From: Actinoplanes liguriensis
GTDB taxonomy: Bacteria > Actinomycetota > Actinomycetes > Mycobacteriales > Micromonosporaceae
Direction of reading: 5' to 3'
NCBI GenBank assembly: GCA_000715855.1
Contig: KL571322.1
Coordinates: forward strand, 2,127 to 9,681
Length of the DNA: 7,555 nt
Position numbers and translations under genes: made by a program. Positions 1-7,336 of the stretch are shown here, piece after piece (positions within the stretch are counted from its first letter, which is position 1; each line of letters opens with the position of its first letter). The notes beneath the pieces are model-generated. The model ran no database searches, had not been told where the DNA came from, and saw nothing but the letters and a program-made list of their open reading frames with translations.

Positions 1-42
1 GGCTGTGACAGCCGTGCCCGTTTCAGCGCTGAACGAACGGCG
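1..42. other. Short spacer after prcA with two inverted repeats
   Basis: These are the 42 bases downstream of prcA up to the window edge. They hold a small inverted repeat, GGCTG-TGA-CAGCC (1-13), and a perfect 12-bp palindrome, TTCAGCGCTGAA (22-33). Neither is followed by a T-run in the minus direction, so neither looks like a classical terminator. The palindrome could be a protein-binding site or a weak RNA hairpin. Only part of the intergenic region is visible, so no function is assigned. Confidence 0.3.
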
Positions 43-837
43 CTACTCGGTGTCCTGCGACGCGGCCGACTCGGTCGGCTTGGCGTCGGCCGGCGCGGGC
101 GGGGCGGCGTCGGTCTCGCCGAGATCCGCGTCCGCCACCTCCTCGTGGCCGAGCAGCGTCGTCAGCGTGGTGTCGGCCAGCCGGCGGAACGTGCGACCGA
201 CGCGGCGCCGGTCCAGCACCGCGACCTCGAGCTGCTTGGCCCCGAGGGTGCGGGTCTGCCCGTTCTCCCCGCCGACGCTGCCCAGGGCCTCGGCGGCCAG
301 GGCGAGCGCGGTGTTCAGATCGGCGTTGACGTCGTGCCGCTCCTTCAGGACGTTGGCGATCGCCTCGGCCTGGCCGCCCATCGCCATGAAGCCCGGCTCG
401 TCGAGCGCCGAGCCGTCATACATGATCCGGTACAGCTCGTCCTGTTCCGGGGTGGCGCCGACCTGCGCGATGCAGATCTCCACCTCGTACGGCTTCTGGG
501 TCTCCGAGAAGATCGCACCCAGCGTCTGCGTGTACGCGTTCGCCAGCGCCCGCCCGGTGACGTCACGCCGGTCGTAGGTCAGGCCGATCGTGTCGGCCAT
601 CCGCACGCCGGCCCGCCGCAGGCTCTCGAACTCGTTGTACCGCCCGACGGCGGCGAACGCGATCCGGTCGTAGATCTCGCTGATCTTGCGCAGGGTGGTG
701 ATGTTCTCGGCGACGAGCAGGATGCCGCCCTCGTACGACAGGACCACGGCCGAGCGGCCGCGGGCGATGCCCTTGCGGGCGTACTCCGAGCGGTCGCGCT
801 GGACCTGCTCGGGCGATGCGTAGAACTGCATGGCCAC
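43..837 (-). CDS. prcA: Proteasome alpha subunit PrcA
   Basis: This 264-residue protein forms the outer heptameric alpha rings of the bacterial 20S proteasome in the cytoplasm. The rings gate substrate entry and dock the Arc ATPase. Visible family blocks are the N-terminal gate segment with SPEQ (residues 8-11), RKGIARGRS (21-29), KISEIYDR (51-58), [13 protein letters not shown] (88-100) and KPYEVEI (114-120). Lys51 aligns with the alpha-ring pocket lysine that in mycobacterial PrcA contacts the C-terminus of the ATPase. As expected for an alpha subunit there is no propeptide or catalytic threonine. The last ~35 residues are an acidic, Ala/Pro-rich tail, variable in the family. I chose the GTG start at 837 because AAGGAG (847-852) lies 9 bases upstream. 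The in-frame ATG at 831 is possible but would be 15 bases away. The gene follows prcB by 32 bases, so the two are surely co-transcribed. Confidence 0.97.
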   Translation of the reverse strand: MAMQFYASPEQVQRDRSEYARKGIARGRSAVVLSYEGGILLVAENITTLRKISEIYDRIAFAAVGRYNEFESLRRAGVRMADTIGLTYDRRDVTGRALANAYTQTLGAIFSETQKPYEVEICIAQVGATPEQDELYRIMYDGSALDEPGFMAMGGQAEAIANVLKERHDVNADLNTALALAAEALGSVGGENGQTRTLGAKQLEVAVLDRRRVGRTFRRLADTTLTTLLGHEEVADADLGETDAAPPAPADAKPTESAASQDTE

Positions 838-869
838 GGGTGGCTACTCCTTTACCTCGATCATGCGGA

Positions 870-1712
870 TCAACCGCCCGGGTTCTCCATGCGTCCGGTG
901 ACGACCTGCTCGGCCACCGTCGTGATGTCCGCGTCGCTGAGGCGGTGCGTGCCGTTCGCCGTCGCGGTCATCACCACCGGGAAGATCTTGCGGGTGAGGT
1001 CGGGACCGCCGGTCGCGGTGTCGTCGTCCGCGGCGTCGTAGAGCGCCTCGACCGCGAGCCGGATGGCGTCCTCGGTGCTCACGCCCACGCGGTACTTCTT
1101 CTTCAGCGCCGACTTGGCGAACAGCGAACCGGAGCCGATCGCCTCGTAGCCGGTCTCCTCGTAGAGGCCGCCGGCCACGTCGAAGCTGAAGATGCGCCCG
1201 GCGTGCACGCCCTCGGCCGGAGCCAGGTCGAAGCCGGCGAAGAGCGGGACCACGGCCAGGCCCTGCATCGCCGCGCCCAGATTGCCGCGGACCATCGCGG
1301 CCAGCCGGTTCGCCTTGCCGTCGAGCGAGAGCATGGCGCCCTCGGTCTTCTCGTAGTGCTCCAGCTCCACCTGGAACAGCCGGATCAGCTCGATGCCGAT
1401 GCCGGCGGTGCCGGCGATGCCGATCAGGGAGTAGGCATCCGCGGGGTGGACCTTCTTGATGTCCCGGCTGGCGATCAGGTTGCCCATGGTCGCCCGGCGG
1501 TCACCGGCCATCACGACGCCCTCGGCGGTCGCGATCGCGACGATCGTGGTGCCGTGCGGTGCGATGTCGCCCCCGTTCAGACCGGGAGGCAGGGGACGCC
1601 GGCCCGGCAGCAGCTCAGGGTGCGCCACACTCAGGAACTGCGTGAAGGAGGACGTCCCCGTGTTGAGAAAGATATCCGGCAGTCGCCCGGATGGATCAAA
1701 ACCCGTCGCCAC
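870..1712 (-). CDS. prcB: Proteasome beta subunit PrcB (catalytic, with propeptide)
   Basis: This is the 280-residue precursor of the catalytic beta subunit, which forms the two inner rings of the 20S core. It is an Ntn hydrolase: autocleavage between Gly54 and Thr55 (APHG|TTIVA) removes a 54-residue propeptide and exposes the threonine nucleophile. Counting from Thr55 as Thr1, the catalytic partners Asp17 (in AGDRRAT) and Lys33 (in RDIKK) are in place. Other conserved blocks are [22 protein letters not shown] and ALYDAADDD followed by ATGGPD. The propeptide keeps the conserved SSFTQFL and PELLPG segments, which guide assembly in the family. The start is GTG, with AAAGGAA (1717-1723) a few bases upstream. 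A 180-base gap with a hairpin separates it from pup, so it may have its own promoter while still receiving read-through from pup. prcA follows 32 bases later. Confidence 0.97.
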   Translation of the reverse strand: MATGFDPSGRLPDIFLNTGTSSFTQFLSVAHPELLPGRRPLPPGLNGGDIAPHGTTIVAIATAEGVVMAGDRRATMGNLIASRDIKKVHPADAYSLIGIAGTAGIGIELIRLFQVELEHYEKTEGAMLSLDGKANRLAAMVRGNLGAAMQGLAVVPLFAGFDLAPAEGVHAGRIFSFDVAGGLYEETGYEAIGSGSLFAKSALKKKYRVGVSTEDAIRLAVEALYDAADDDTATGGPDLTRKIFPVVMTATANGTHRLSDADITTVAEQVVTGRMENPGG

Positions 1713-1849
1713 GTGGTTCCTTTCAGATACGTGTTCGCACCGGCGCGGAAGGGCCGCCGCTGCGGTTGAAGCACCATATCCCGCACACCCATCCAGTGCG
1801 ATGATCTCTCATTTTCGTGTCGCGACCGCGGTGGATCGTCCTACGACAA
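1713..1849 (-). promoter_or_regulatory. prcB upstream region, possible prcBA promoter
   Basis: This 137-base non-coding stretch lies between the post-pup hairpin and prcB. On the minus strand it contains GATATGGTG, whose TATGGT fits the loose actinobacterial TANNNT -10 pattern about 60-70 bases before the GTG start. No convincing -35 box lies 17-18 bases further up. A CGCAC/GTGCG inverted repeat (1782-1786 and 1796-1800) lies just upstream of that -10 candidate. The inference is that prcBA can be transcribed independently of pup. The sequence motif alone is weak. Confidence 0.25.
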
Positions 1850-1874
1850 CCGGGCGCCCATAACGGACGCCCGG
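1850..1874 (-). terminator. Hairpin after pup (terminator or attenuator)
   Basis: In the minus-strand RNA this forms a 10-bp GC-rich stem, CCGGGCGUCC with GGGCGCCCGG, containing one G-U pair and a GUUAU loop. It starts 18 bases after the pup stop. In plus-strand RNA the stem shortens to 7 bp because the wobble becomes an A-C mismatch, which supports a role in the pup transcript. No U-run follows (next bases UUGUCGUAGG). It would therefore be a U-less actinobacterial terminator, a partial attenuator or a 3'-end stabiliser. Confidence 0.55.
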
Positions 1875-1892
1875 CCAATCGGACAACTAGGT

Positions 1893-2108
1893 TTACTCTC
1901 CACCCTTTTGGACATAGCCGCGGACGAATTCCTCGGCGTTCTCCTCCAGGACGGAGTCGATCTCGTCCAGCAGGTCGTCGACGTCCTCGGTGATCTCCGC
2001 GTGCCGCTCCGCTACCTCCGGGTTGGCCTCGACGGTGACGTCCTCGATCTCCTGATCGCTGGAGCTCTTGCCGCTCTGCGACTGACCACCTGTGTCTCGG
2101 GTTGCCAT
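1893..2108 (-). CDS. pup: Prokaryotic ubiquitin-like protein Pup, Glu-ending form
   Basis: This 71-residue Pup is the protein tag that PafA joins through its C-terminal glutamate to substrate lysines, marking them for the proteasome. The N-terminal third is Gly/Ser/Gln-rich and probably disordered. The region from about residue 28 to 62 is strongly acidic and helical ([18 protein letters not shown], then [17 protein letters not shown]) and is the part that pairs with the Arc coiled coil. The C-terminus reads Gly-Gly-Glu, with the last codon GAG directly before TAA. The ligation-competent glutamate is thus genetically encoded, unlike the Gly-Gly-Gln of mycobacteria, which Dop must deamidate. 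The start is ATG with a strong AAGGGGGA (2114-2121) five bases upstream, consistent with high expression. It lies 81 bases after dop and 180 bases before prcB. Confidence 0.97.
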   Translation of the reverse strand: MATRDTGGQSQSGKSSSDQEIEDVTVEANPEVAERHAEITEDVDDLLDEIDSVLEENAEEFVRGYVQKGGE

Positions 2109-2128
2109 GGATGTCCCCCTTCTCAGCC

Positions 2129-2154
2129 ACCCGAAGTCTCAAGCAACATCGGGT
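2129..2154 (-). other. Possible hairpin in the pup leader
   Basis: ACCCGA (2129-2134) and TCGGGT (2149-2154) form a 6-bp inverted repeat with a 14-base loop. It ends 7 bases upstream of the pup ribosome binding site. If transcribed from dop it would fold in the pup leader. It leaves the binding site free and might protect or expose it. The stem is short and could be chance in GC-rich DNA. Confidence 0.25.
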
Positions 2155-2183
2155 ACGAAAAACCTACCTCGCCCTTGTGACAA
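2155..2183 (-). promoter_or_regulatory. Possible pup promoter
   Basis: On the minus strand TTGTCA (2183-2178) matches five of six bases of the TTGACA -35 consensus. A 17-base spacer leads to TTTCGT (2160-2155), a poor -10 box. The -35 overlaps the small palindrome TTGTGACAA (2175-2183). A promoter here would let pup be made independently of dop, with a leader of about 40 bases. The weak -10 keeps confidence low. Confidence 0.25.
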
Positions 2184-2188
2184 AACAC

Positions 2189-2204
2189 ATCACCGGCTGG
2201 TGAT
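2189..2204 (-). terminator. Hairpin overlapping the dop stop codon
   Basis: In minus-strand RNA AUCACC-AGCC-GGUGAU forms a 6-bp stem with a 4-base loop that spans the end of dop, including its UGA stop. It is followed by GUGUUUUGUC, a short U-rich run. This is the layout of a weak intrinsic terminator or pause site at the dop/pup junction. The stem is short and contains A-U pairs, so full termination is doubtful. Confidence 0.3.
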
Positions 2205-3707
2205 CACCTCGAGCAGATCCTTCGCACTCTCACAGGTGTCGAACAATGCGCCGACGTGCTTCTTCGTCCCGCGCTCCGGCTCCATCATCGGCACCCGGAC
2301 GAGCGACTCGCGCCCGACATCGAAGATCACCGAGTCCCAGCTGGCGGCGACCACTTCGGAGGCGTACTGCGCGAGGCAGCGGCCGCGGAAGTAGGCGCGG
2401 GTGTCGTCCGGCGGCTCGTACATCGCGCGCTGGGTCTCCTCCGGGTCGAGGATGGTCTTCATCGACCCGCGGGCGACCAGCCGGTGGTAGAGGCCCTTCT
2501 CCGGGCGGACGTCGGCATACTGCAGGTCGACCAGCTGGAGCTTGGGCGAGGACCAGTTCAGGTTCTCCCGCTCGCGGTAACCCTCCAGCAGGCGCAGCTT
2601 GGCGACCCAGTCCAGGGTGTCCGAGCAGAGCATCGGGTCGCGCCCGAGCTTGTCGAGCACGTCCTCCCAGCGGTCGAGCACGTCGGTGGTCTGCTCGTCG
2701 GCGTCGGCACCGTACCGCTCGTCGACGAACGCCTTGGCCCGCTCGAAATACGCCCACTGCAGGTCGAGCGCGGTGAGCCGGCGGCCGTCGCGCAGCCGCA
2801 TCAGGTGTTTGAGACTCGGGTCGTGGCTGACCGACTTGAGCTCGCTCACCGGGTCGGCGATGCCGAGCTCGCCGGTGAACACCTTCTCCTCGATCATGTT
2901 GAGCACCAGGGCGGTGGTGCCCATCTTCAGGTACGACGCGATCTCCGACAGGTTCGCGTCACCGATGATCACGTGCAGGCGACGGTACTTGTCGGCGTCG
3001 GAGTGGGGCTCGTCACGGGTATTGATGATCGGCCGCTTGAGCGTCGTCTCCAGGCCGACCTCGACCTCGAAGAAGTCGGCGCGGGACGACATCTGGAAGC
3101 CGGAGCCGCTGCCGTCCTGTCCCAGGCCGACCCGGCCGACCCCGGTGAAGATCTGCCGGGTGACGAAGAACGGGGTGAGGTGCGCGACGATGTCCGCGAA
3201 CGGGGTCTGCCGGCGCATCAGGTAGTTCTCGTGCGACCCGTACGACGCGCCCTTGTTGTCGGTGTTGTTCTTGTAGAGCTGGATGCGGTGCGTGCCCGGG
3301 ATCGACGCGGCCCGCCGGGACGCCTCGGCCATCACCCGCTCGCCGGCCTTGTCCCACTTGACCACGTCGAGCGGATTGGTGCACTCGGGCGTGCTGTACT
3401 CCGGGTGCGCGTGGTCGACGTAGAGTCGCGCGCCGTTGGTCAGTATCACATTGGCCAGGCCCAGATCCTCGTCGGCGAGAGCCTCGGCCGGGTCGTAGGC
3501 GGCCCCGGAGTAGGTGAACCCGCGCGCGTCGCGCAGCGGGGACTCCTCCTCGTAGTCCCAGCGGGCACGGCCGTTGCGGTTGAGCTCGGGGCGGGCGCCG
3601 TAGGCGTTGACCACCTGGGAGGACGTGACCATCGGATTGGCGCCGGGCTGGCCGGGCACCGAAATCCCATACTCGACCTCGGTCCCCATAATCCGTCGAA
3701 CGCTCAT
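2190..3707 (-). CDS. dop: Depupylase/Pup deamidase Dop
   Basis: Dop is a glutamine-synthetase-fold enzyme that hydrolyses the isopeptide bond between Pup and target lysines. Where Pup ends in Gln it also deamidates Pup. This 505-residue protein begins with [11 protein letters not shown], the Dop version of the nucleotide/Mg site (Glu10, Glu12), and not the Phe-Gly-Leu-Glu-Asn opening of PafA. Asp98 in [11 protein letters not shown] matches the catalytic aspartate. The stretch from about residue 48 to 85 ([16 protein letters not shown] onward) corresponds to the Dop-loop region missing from PafA. Further conserved blocks are [39 protein letters not shown] and SWDSVIF. I chose the ATG at 3707, with AGGG 7 bases upstream (3715-3718). 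An in-frame ATG at 3749 would add 14 residues not expected in the family. Because this Pup already ends in Glu, the likely role is depupylation only. Confidence 0.96.
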   Translation of the reverse strand: MSVRRIMGTEVEYGISVPGQPGANPMVTSSQVVNAYGARPELNRNGRARWDYEEESPLRDARGFTYSGAAYDPAEALADEDLGLANVILTNGARLYVDHAHPEYSTPECTNPLDVVKWDKAGERVMAEASRRAASIPGTHRIQLYKNNTDNKGASYGSHENYLMRRQTPFADIVAHLTPFFVTRQIFTGVGRVGLGQDGSGSGFQMSSRADFFEVEVGLETTLKRPIINTRDEPHSDADKYRRLHVIIGDANLSEIASYLKMGTTALVLNMIEEKVFTGELGIADPVSELKSVSHDPSLKHLMRLRDGRRLTALDLQWAYFERAKAFVDERYGADADEQTTDVLDRWEDVLDKLGRDPMLCSDTLDWVAKLRLLEGYRERENLNWSSPKLQLVDLQYADVRPEKGLYHRLVARGSMKTILDPEETQRAMYEPPDDTRAYFRGRCLAQYASEVVAASWDSVIFDVGRESLVRVPMMEPERGTKKHVGALFDTCESAKDLLEVITSR

Positions 3708-3754
3708 GCGACCACCCTGTCCGCCACGAAGCCAAGCCTGCTCATGCATCGAGC

Positions 3755-5029
3755 CTAGACGCTCTGCGGATGCTTTCCGAGGCTGCCCGTGCTCGGCGTG
3801 CCACCTTCGGTGCGCTCAGTGATCACCGGCGTGTCCGGTCCGAGGCGGGCGTCGAGGTACCCCTGGACCCGGCGTCCGCACTCCTGACCGGGGCGTTCGA
3901 CGAGGTGGTGGGCCGCCCAGGAGACCGCGAGGGTGCCGGCCACGAAGGCCACGGCGATCAGGAGCCGGTGCCCGTGCAGCAGATGCGACGCGACGACGAG
4001 CACCGGCATGTGCAAGAGGTAGACCGGGAAGCTGACCACGCCCAGCCAGGTCAGCAGACCCGGCACGGCCCGGTCCCGCAGCAGGAAGGCGATCCCGAAG
4101 GTGCCGGCGACGGCCAGCGCGACCGAGCTGTCGCGCAGCAGCTGGGTCCCGTTCAGCAGCCACTGACCGGCGCCCTGCACGACCAGGACCAGCACGAGCA
4201 CCGCCGCGGCGAGCCGCCGATCCGTCTGGCGGTGCTGGGCGCGGTAGACGACGGTGCCGGCGAACATCACCGCGAGCAGCAGGGTCGCGGCGCTGGACGA
4301 ACCCGCGGTGGCGAAACGGGTGGGCCGGCCGTCGAGCACGGGCAGCAGGACCATGGCGACACCGGCGACACCGGCCGCCAGGGCGAGCGGGCGACGGCCG
4401 CTCAGGTAGGCCGCGACGCTGCCCGCGATCAGCAGCACGAGCACCGCACCGGTGATCCGGCGGCCGTCGAAGGTGCCCGCGAACAGGGCCGCCGGCAGGT
4501 CCCGGCCGGCGATCAGCGCCAGCAGCGCGAGGCCCGCGGCCCACCAGGCGCTGTCCCGGTGCCGCCGCCACGCGAACAGGCCGGCCACGATCAGGTAGAA
4601 GACCATCTCGTACGACAGCGTCCACAGCGGACGCACCACGCCGCGCACGCCGAGCAGGTCGGACATCATCGTCACGTGGCCCAGCAGGGCGGTGGTGGTC
4701 TCCCGGTGCAGGGACACGTCCAGCCGCAGCCCGCCGGTGGCCGCCAGGAGCAGACCGGCCGCGATCGCTAGCAGGTACGCGGGATAGATCCGGAAGAGCC
4801 GCCCGATCCAGAAGCGGCGCAGGGAGCCGTGCCGCTCCAGCGACATCGGGATGACGTAGCCGCTGACCAGGAAGAAGAGCAGGACGCCGTACCGGCCGAG
4901 GTCGAAGTGCCGGTAGATCAGCAGGTGCCGGTCGGCGCCCAGCAGCGTGGGGCCGAGGTGGAAAAGGGCAACCACCGCGGCGGCGAACCCGCGGAGCGCG
5001 TCGAGCCAGGCCAGGCGGGATCGCATCAC
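3755..5029 (-). CDS. Acyltransferase family 3 membrane protein (OafA/YrhL-like)
   Basis: This integral membrane protein of 424 residues (423 from the ATG at 5026) has about ten to twelve hydrophobic segments. It fits acyltransferase family 3, whose members transfer acetyl or other acyl groups to sugars or other surface molecules at the cytoplasmic membrane. Visible marks are [18 protein letters not shown] (residues 8-25) with the conserved His24 in the first helix, FFLVSGYVI in the second, a basic [11 protein letters not shown] segment, and [11 protein letters not shown]. The end carries [10 protein letters not shown] and HHLVERP, followed by a soluble tail of about 40 residues. The acceptor cannot be told from sequence. 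It has no known role in pupylation and appears to be a passenger or recruited gene between arc (60 bases upstream, with a strong hairpin) and dop (47 bases downstream). No ribosome binding site is visible before GTG5029/ATG5026, and no other in-frame start exists back to the arc stop. Codon use looks like that of its neighbours. Confidence 0.9.
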   Translation of the reverse strand: MMRSRLAWLDALRGFAAAVVALFHLGPTLLGADRHLLIYRHFDLGRYGVLLFFLVSGYVIPMSLERHGSLRRFWIGRLFRIYPAYLLAIAAGLLLAATGGLRLDVSLHRETTTALLGHVTMMSDLLGVRGVVRPLWTLSYEMVFYLIVAGLFAWRRHRDSAWWAAGLALLALIAGRDLPAALFAGTFDGRRITGAVLVLLIAGSVAAYLSGRRPLALAAGVAGVAMVLLPVLDGRPTRFATAGSSSAATLLLAVMFAGTVVYRAQHRQTDRRLAAAVLVLVLVVQGAGQWLLNGTQLLRDSSVALAVAGTFGIAFLLRDRAVPGLLTWLGVVSFPVYLLHMPVLVVASHLLHGHRLLIAVAFVAGTLAVSWAAHHLVERPGQECGRRVQGYLDARLGPDTPVITERTEGGTPSTGSLGKHPQSV

Positions 5030-5044
5030 AGCGGGTAGAACGAG

Positions 5045-5079
5045 CGGGAGGATGACGGGGAAACCCCGCCACCCTCCCG
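5045..5079 (-). terminator. Strong 16-bp hairpin after arc
   Basis: Starting 10 bases after the arc stop, minus-strand RNA folds into CGGGAGGGUGGCGGGG-UUU-CCCCGUCAUCCUCCCG. This is 16 continuous pairs including two G-U pairs and a 3-base loop. CGAG/CTCG arms (5041-5044 and 5086-5089) could extend it across an internal bulge. In plus-strand RNA both wobbles become A-C mismatches, so the signal belongs to the arc transcript. There is no U-run after it (CUCGUUCUACC). It probably ends or attenuates transcription before the acyltransferase and dop. Confidence 0.65.
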
Positions 5080-5089
5080 TTGCCGCTCG

Positions 5090-6871
5090 TTACAGGTACT
5101 GACCGGTGTTGCTGGCGGTCTCGATGGACCGGCCGGCCTCCGTGCCCTTGCCGCCGGAGACGAGCGTGCGGATGTAGACGATCCGCTCGCCCTTCTTGCC
5201 GGAGATGCGGGCCCAGTCGTCCGGGTTGGTGGTGTTCGGCAGGTCCTCGTTCTCCCGGAACTCGTCGACGCAGCTGTCCAGCAGGTGCTGGAGTCGCAGG
5301 CCCTTCGTCCCGGAGGTGAGGAACTCTTTGATCGCCATCTTCTTGCCGCGGTCGACGATGTTCTGGATCATCGCGCCGGAGTTGAAGTCCTTGAAGTACA
5401 GGACCTCCTTGTCACCGTTGGCGTAGGTGACCTCGAGGAAGCGGTTCTCCTCGGACTCCGTGTACATCCGCAGGACGACCGCCTCGATCATCGCGGCGAC
5501 CGTGGCGTCCCGGTTCCCGCCGTGCTCGCCGAGGTCGTCCTCGGAGAGCGGCAGGTCGGACAGGATGTACTTCGCGAAGATGTCCTTCGCCGCCTCGGCG
5601 TCCGGACGCTCGATCTTGATCTTCACGTCGAGACGGCCGGGGCGCAGGATCGCCGGGTCGATCATGTCTTCCCGGTTCGACGCGCCGATGACAATCACGT
5701 TCTCCAGGCCCTCGACGCCGTCGATCTCGCTGAGGAGCTGGGGAACGATCGTGTTCTCCACGTCGGAGGAGACACCCGAGCCACGGGTCCGGAAGATCGA
5801 GTCCATCTCGTCGAAGAACACGATCACCGGGGTGCCCTCGCCGGCCTTCTCCCTGGCGCGCTGGAAGACCAGGCGGATGTGCCGCTCGGTCTCACCCACA
5901 TACTTGTTCAGCAGCTCCGGGCCCTTGATGTTGAGGAAGTAGCTGGTGTGCTTCTCCTCACCACGTCGCTCGGCGATCTTCTTGGCCAGCGAGTTGGCCA
6001 CCGCCTTGGCGATCAGGGTCTTGCCACAGCCGGGCGGGCCGTAGAGCAGGATGCCCTTCGGCGGGCGCAGCTGGTGCTCCCGGAACAGATCGGCGTGCAG
6101 GAAGGGCAGCTCCACCGCGTCGCGGATCTGCTCGATCTGCGAGTGCAGGCCGCCGATGTCGGTGTAGTCGACGTCGGGGACCTCCTCCAGAACCAGCTCC
6201 TCGACCTCGCTCTTCGGGATCCGCTCATACGCATACGCAGAGCGGGGCTCGATCATGAGCGAGTCGCCGGCGCGCAGCTTGGTGATCTCCAGCGAGTCGG
6301 CGAGGAACACGATGCGCTCCTCGTCGGCGTGCGAGACCACCAGGGCCCGATCGCGGGGGCCGCCGGACGGATTGTCCAGGACCTCCTTGAGCAGGACCAC
6401 CTCGCCGGTGCGCTCGAACCCGAACGCGTCGACGACGTTGAGCGCGTCGTTCAGCAGGACCTCCTGGCCCCGCTGGAGCTCGTCCACCGCGAGCGACGGC
6501 GAAACCGCCACCCGCAGCTTGCGGCCGCCGGTGAACACGTCCACCGTGCCGTCCTCGTGGGCTGCCAGGAAAACGCCGTAGCCGCTGGGCGGCTGGGCAA
6601 GGCGGTCAATCTCTTCCTTGAGAGTGACGATCTGGGCGCGGGCTTCCTTCAGGGTCGCCACGAGCCGCTCGTTGTTCTCGGTCACTCGGGAGAGCTGCGC
6701 CTGCGTTGCCGCAAGCCGTTCCTCGAGCTGCCGGACGTGTCGGGGGCTCTCGGTCAACTTCCGCCGAACCAGAGCGAGTTCCTCTTGCAGGAACGCAACC
6801 TGGCTGGAGAGATCGTTGGCCTCTTTCTCCCATCGTGCGGCGCGGGAGTCCGCTTCGTCGCTACGTGCCAC
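5090..6871 (-). CDS. arc: Proteasome-associated AAA+ ATPase Arc (Mpa)
   Basis: Arc is the hexameric unfoldase that binds Pup, unfolds tagged proteins with ATP and threads them into the 20S core. From the chosen start it has 593 residues (M. tuberculosis Mpa is about 609). The order is: an N-terminal coiled coil (about residues 10-92, the Pup-binding part), two OB-fold domains (about 97-230, with PPSGYGVFL and [10 protein letters not shown]), and the AAA domain. That domain has Walker A GPPGCGKT (278-285), the pore loop Tyr-Val-Gly (324-326), Walker B FFDE (352-355), sensor Asn399 in GASNRE and RPGRLD (410-415). The C-terminus is TGQYL, the tyrosine-containing tail that enters alpha-ring pockets and opens the gate. 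I chose GTG6871 because GGGGAGG (6878-6884) is 6 bases upstream. The longer reading from 6988 adds 39 residues, probably leader sequence. The gene is divergent from the ferredoxin. Confidence 0.97.
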   Translation of the reverse strand: MARSDEADSRAARWEKEANDLSSQVAFLQEELALVRRKLTESPRHVRQLEERLAATQAQLSRVTENNERLVATLKEARAQIVTLKEEIDRLAQPPSGYGVFLAAHEDGTVDVFTGGRKLRVAVSPSLAVDELQRGQEVLLNDALNVVDAFGFERTGEVVLLKEVLDNPSGGPRDRALVVSHADEERIVFLADSLEITKLRAGDSLMIEPRSAYAYERIPKSEVEELVLEEVPDVDYTDIGGLHSQIEQIRDAVELPFLHADLFREHQLRPPKGILLYGPPGCGKTLIAKAVANSLAKKIAERRGEEKHTSYFLNIKGPELLNKYVGETERHIRLVFQRAREKAGEGTPVIVFFDEMDSIFRTRGSGVSSDVENTIVPQLLSEIDGVEGLENVIVIGASNREDMIDPAILRPGRLDVKIKIERPDAEAAKDIFAKYILSDLPLSEDDLGEHGGNRDATVAAMIEAVVLRMYTESEENRFLEVTYANGDKEVLYFKDFNSGAMIQNIVDRGKKMAIKEFLTSGTKGLRLQHLLDSCVDEFRENEDLPNTTNPDDWARISGKKGERIVYIRTLVSGGKGTEAGRSIETASNTGQYL

Positions 6872-6877
6872 GTCCCA

Positions 6878-6884
6878 CCTCCCC
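6878..6884 (-). promoter_or_regulatory. arc ribosome binding site
   Basis: GGGGAGG on the minus strand lies 6 bases before the GTG at 6871. It is a near-ideal anti-16S match and decides the arc start against the in-frame ATG at 6988. Confidence 0.75.
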
Positions 6885-7034
6885 GGGGGGCTTGAACGTC
6901 CTGGCTCAACATTAGCTGCTGCGGGGCGGATTTCATCCCATGCAACACCCTCGTCACCGACTCTTGATCGATTGGTGCGACCACCCATGAGCCGCTCGGT
7001 CAGGGTTCGGGTACCGTCGGCCGCAACCAGTTGT

Positions 7035-7040
7035 GGGAGG
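7035..7040 (+). promoter_or_regulatory. Ferredoxin ribosome binding site
   Basis: GGGAGG lies 5 bases before the GTG at 7046 and sets that codon as the start. The in-frame TTG at 7031 sits upstream of this site and so is not the start. Confidence 0.7.
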
Positions 7041-7045
7041 TACGG

Positions 7046-7336
7046 GTGTCGTCAGACACTGATGAGCTGCAGGTCTGGATCGATCAGGACTTGTGCACCG
7101 GTGACGGACTCTGCGTCCAATACGCGCCGGATGTCTTCGAGTTGGACATCGACGGCCTGGCGTATGTCAAGGACAATTCGGGCGAGTTGCTCCAAAATCC
7201 GGGCGTACGCACCGGCGTACCGCGAAATTTGGTCCTCGAAGTCATCGACTCGGCCAAGGAATGTCCGGGCGACTGTATCCACGTGGTGAGAACCCACGAT
7301 GACGTGGAGGTGGCCGGCCCGGAGGCGGCCGGCTAA
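7046..7336 (+). CDS. Small single-cluster ferredoxin
   Basis: This 96-residue iron-sulfur protein is of the actinobacterial mono-cluster type. It begins [24 protein letters not shown] and continues with DIDGLAYV, then ends the fold with [12 protein letters not shown]. The cysteines are Cys17, Cys23, Cys73 and Cys77. The position that would be the second cluster Cys in CxxCxxC is Asp20 (CxxDxxC), so the centre is either [3Fe-4S] or an Asp-ligated [4Fe-4S] as in Pyrococcus ferredoxin. Such proteins carry electrons, often to cytochromes P450 or other oxidoreductases; no partner is in the window. The linker between the Cys pairs is longer than usual (about residues 44-62). Several codons here (AAA, TTG, AAT, CAA) are less GC-rich than in the neighbours. 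It is divergent from arc and ends tail to tail with the next minus-strand gene. Confidence 0.88.
   Translation: MSSDTDELQVWIDQDLCTGDGLCVQYAPDVFELDIDGLAYVKDNSGELLQNPGVRTGVPRNLVLEVIDSAKECPGDCIHVVRTHDDVEVAGPEAAG

Larger units (their letters stand above)
6872..7045. promoter_or_regulatory. Divergent arc/ferredoxin promoter region
   Basis: These 174 bases separate the divergent starts of arc and the ferredoxin, so promoters for both should lie here. On the minus strand TAATGT (6914-6909) is a reasonable -10 box about 38 bases before the arc start, but no clear -35 lies 17 bases upstream. On the plus strand TTGATC (near 6963) resembles a -35 and TACCGT (near 7012) fits the loose -10 pattern, but the two are not correctly spaced to act together. 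No clear operator repeat was found. Confidence 0.4.

Noticed and set aside
1723..2142. Minus-strand frame overlapping pup and the pup-prcB gap
   Set aside because: It runs through pup in another frame and through the hairpin. The product is Arg/Gly-rich with no motif, and pup itself is certain.
3708..3749. N-terminal extension of dop to the ATG at 3749
   Set aside because: Dop proteins begin a few residues before the Gly-Thr-Glu motif. The extra 14 residues are not expected, and ATG3707 has an acceptable binding site.
2256..3758. Long plus-strand open frame (about 500 codons) opposite dop
   Set aside because: It is antisense to a complete, motif-rich dop. Its protein is rich in Val, Leu, Arg and Gly with no family motif, as expected from GC-rich codon bias on the opposite strand.
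3770..4771. Plus-strand open frame opposite the acyltransferase
   Set aside because: It is rich in Gln, Arg, Gly and His, the complement of hydrophobic codons in membrane helices, and has no family features.
3816..5072. Alternative minus-strand frame across the acyltransferase
   Set aside because: It overlaps the real frame throughout and gives an Arg/Pro/Ala-rich protein without domains. The -frame at 5029-3755 has clear helices and acyltransferase motifs.
5285..6895. Long plus-strand open frame (about 536 codons) opposite arc
   Set aside because: It is antisense to arc, whose Walker motifs and C-terminus are intact. The protein is low in complexity with repeated Val-Asp-Leu type runs and no recognisable domain.
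6872..6988. N-terminal extension of arc to the ATG at 6988
   Set aside because: The extra 39 residues have no match to the family N-terminus as I know it and cover the likely -10 box. GTG6871 has a near-perfect ribosome binding site.
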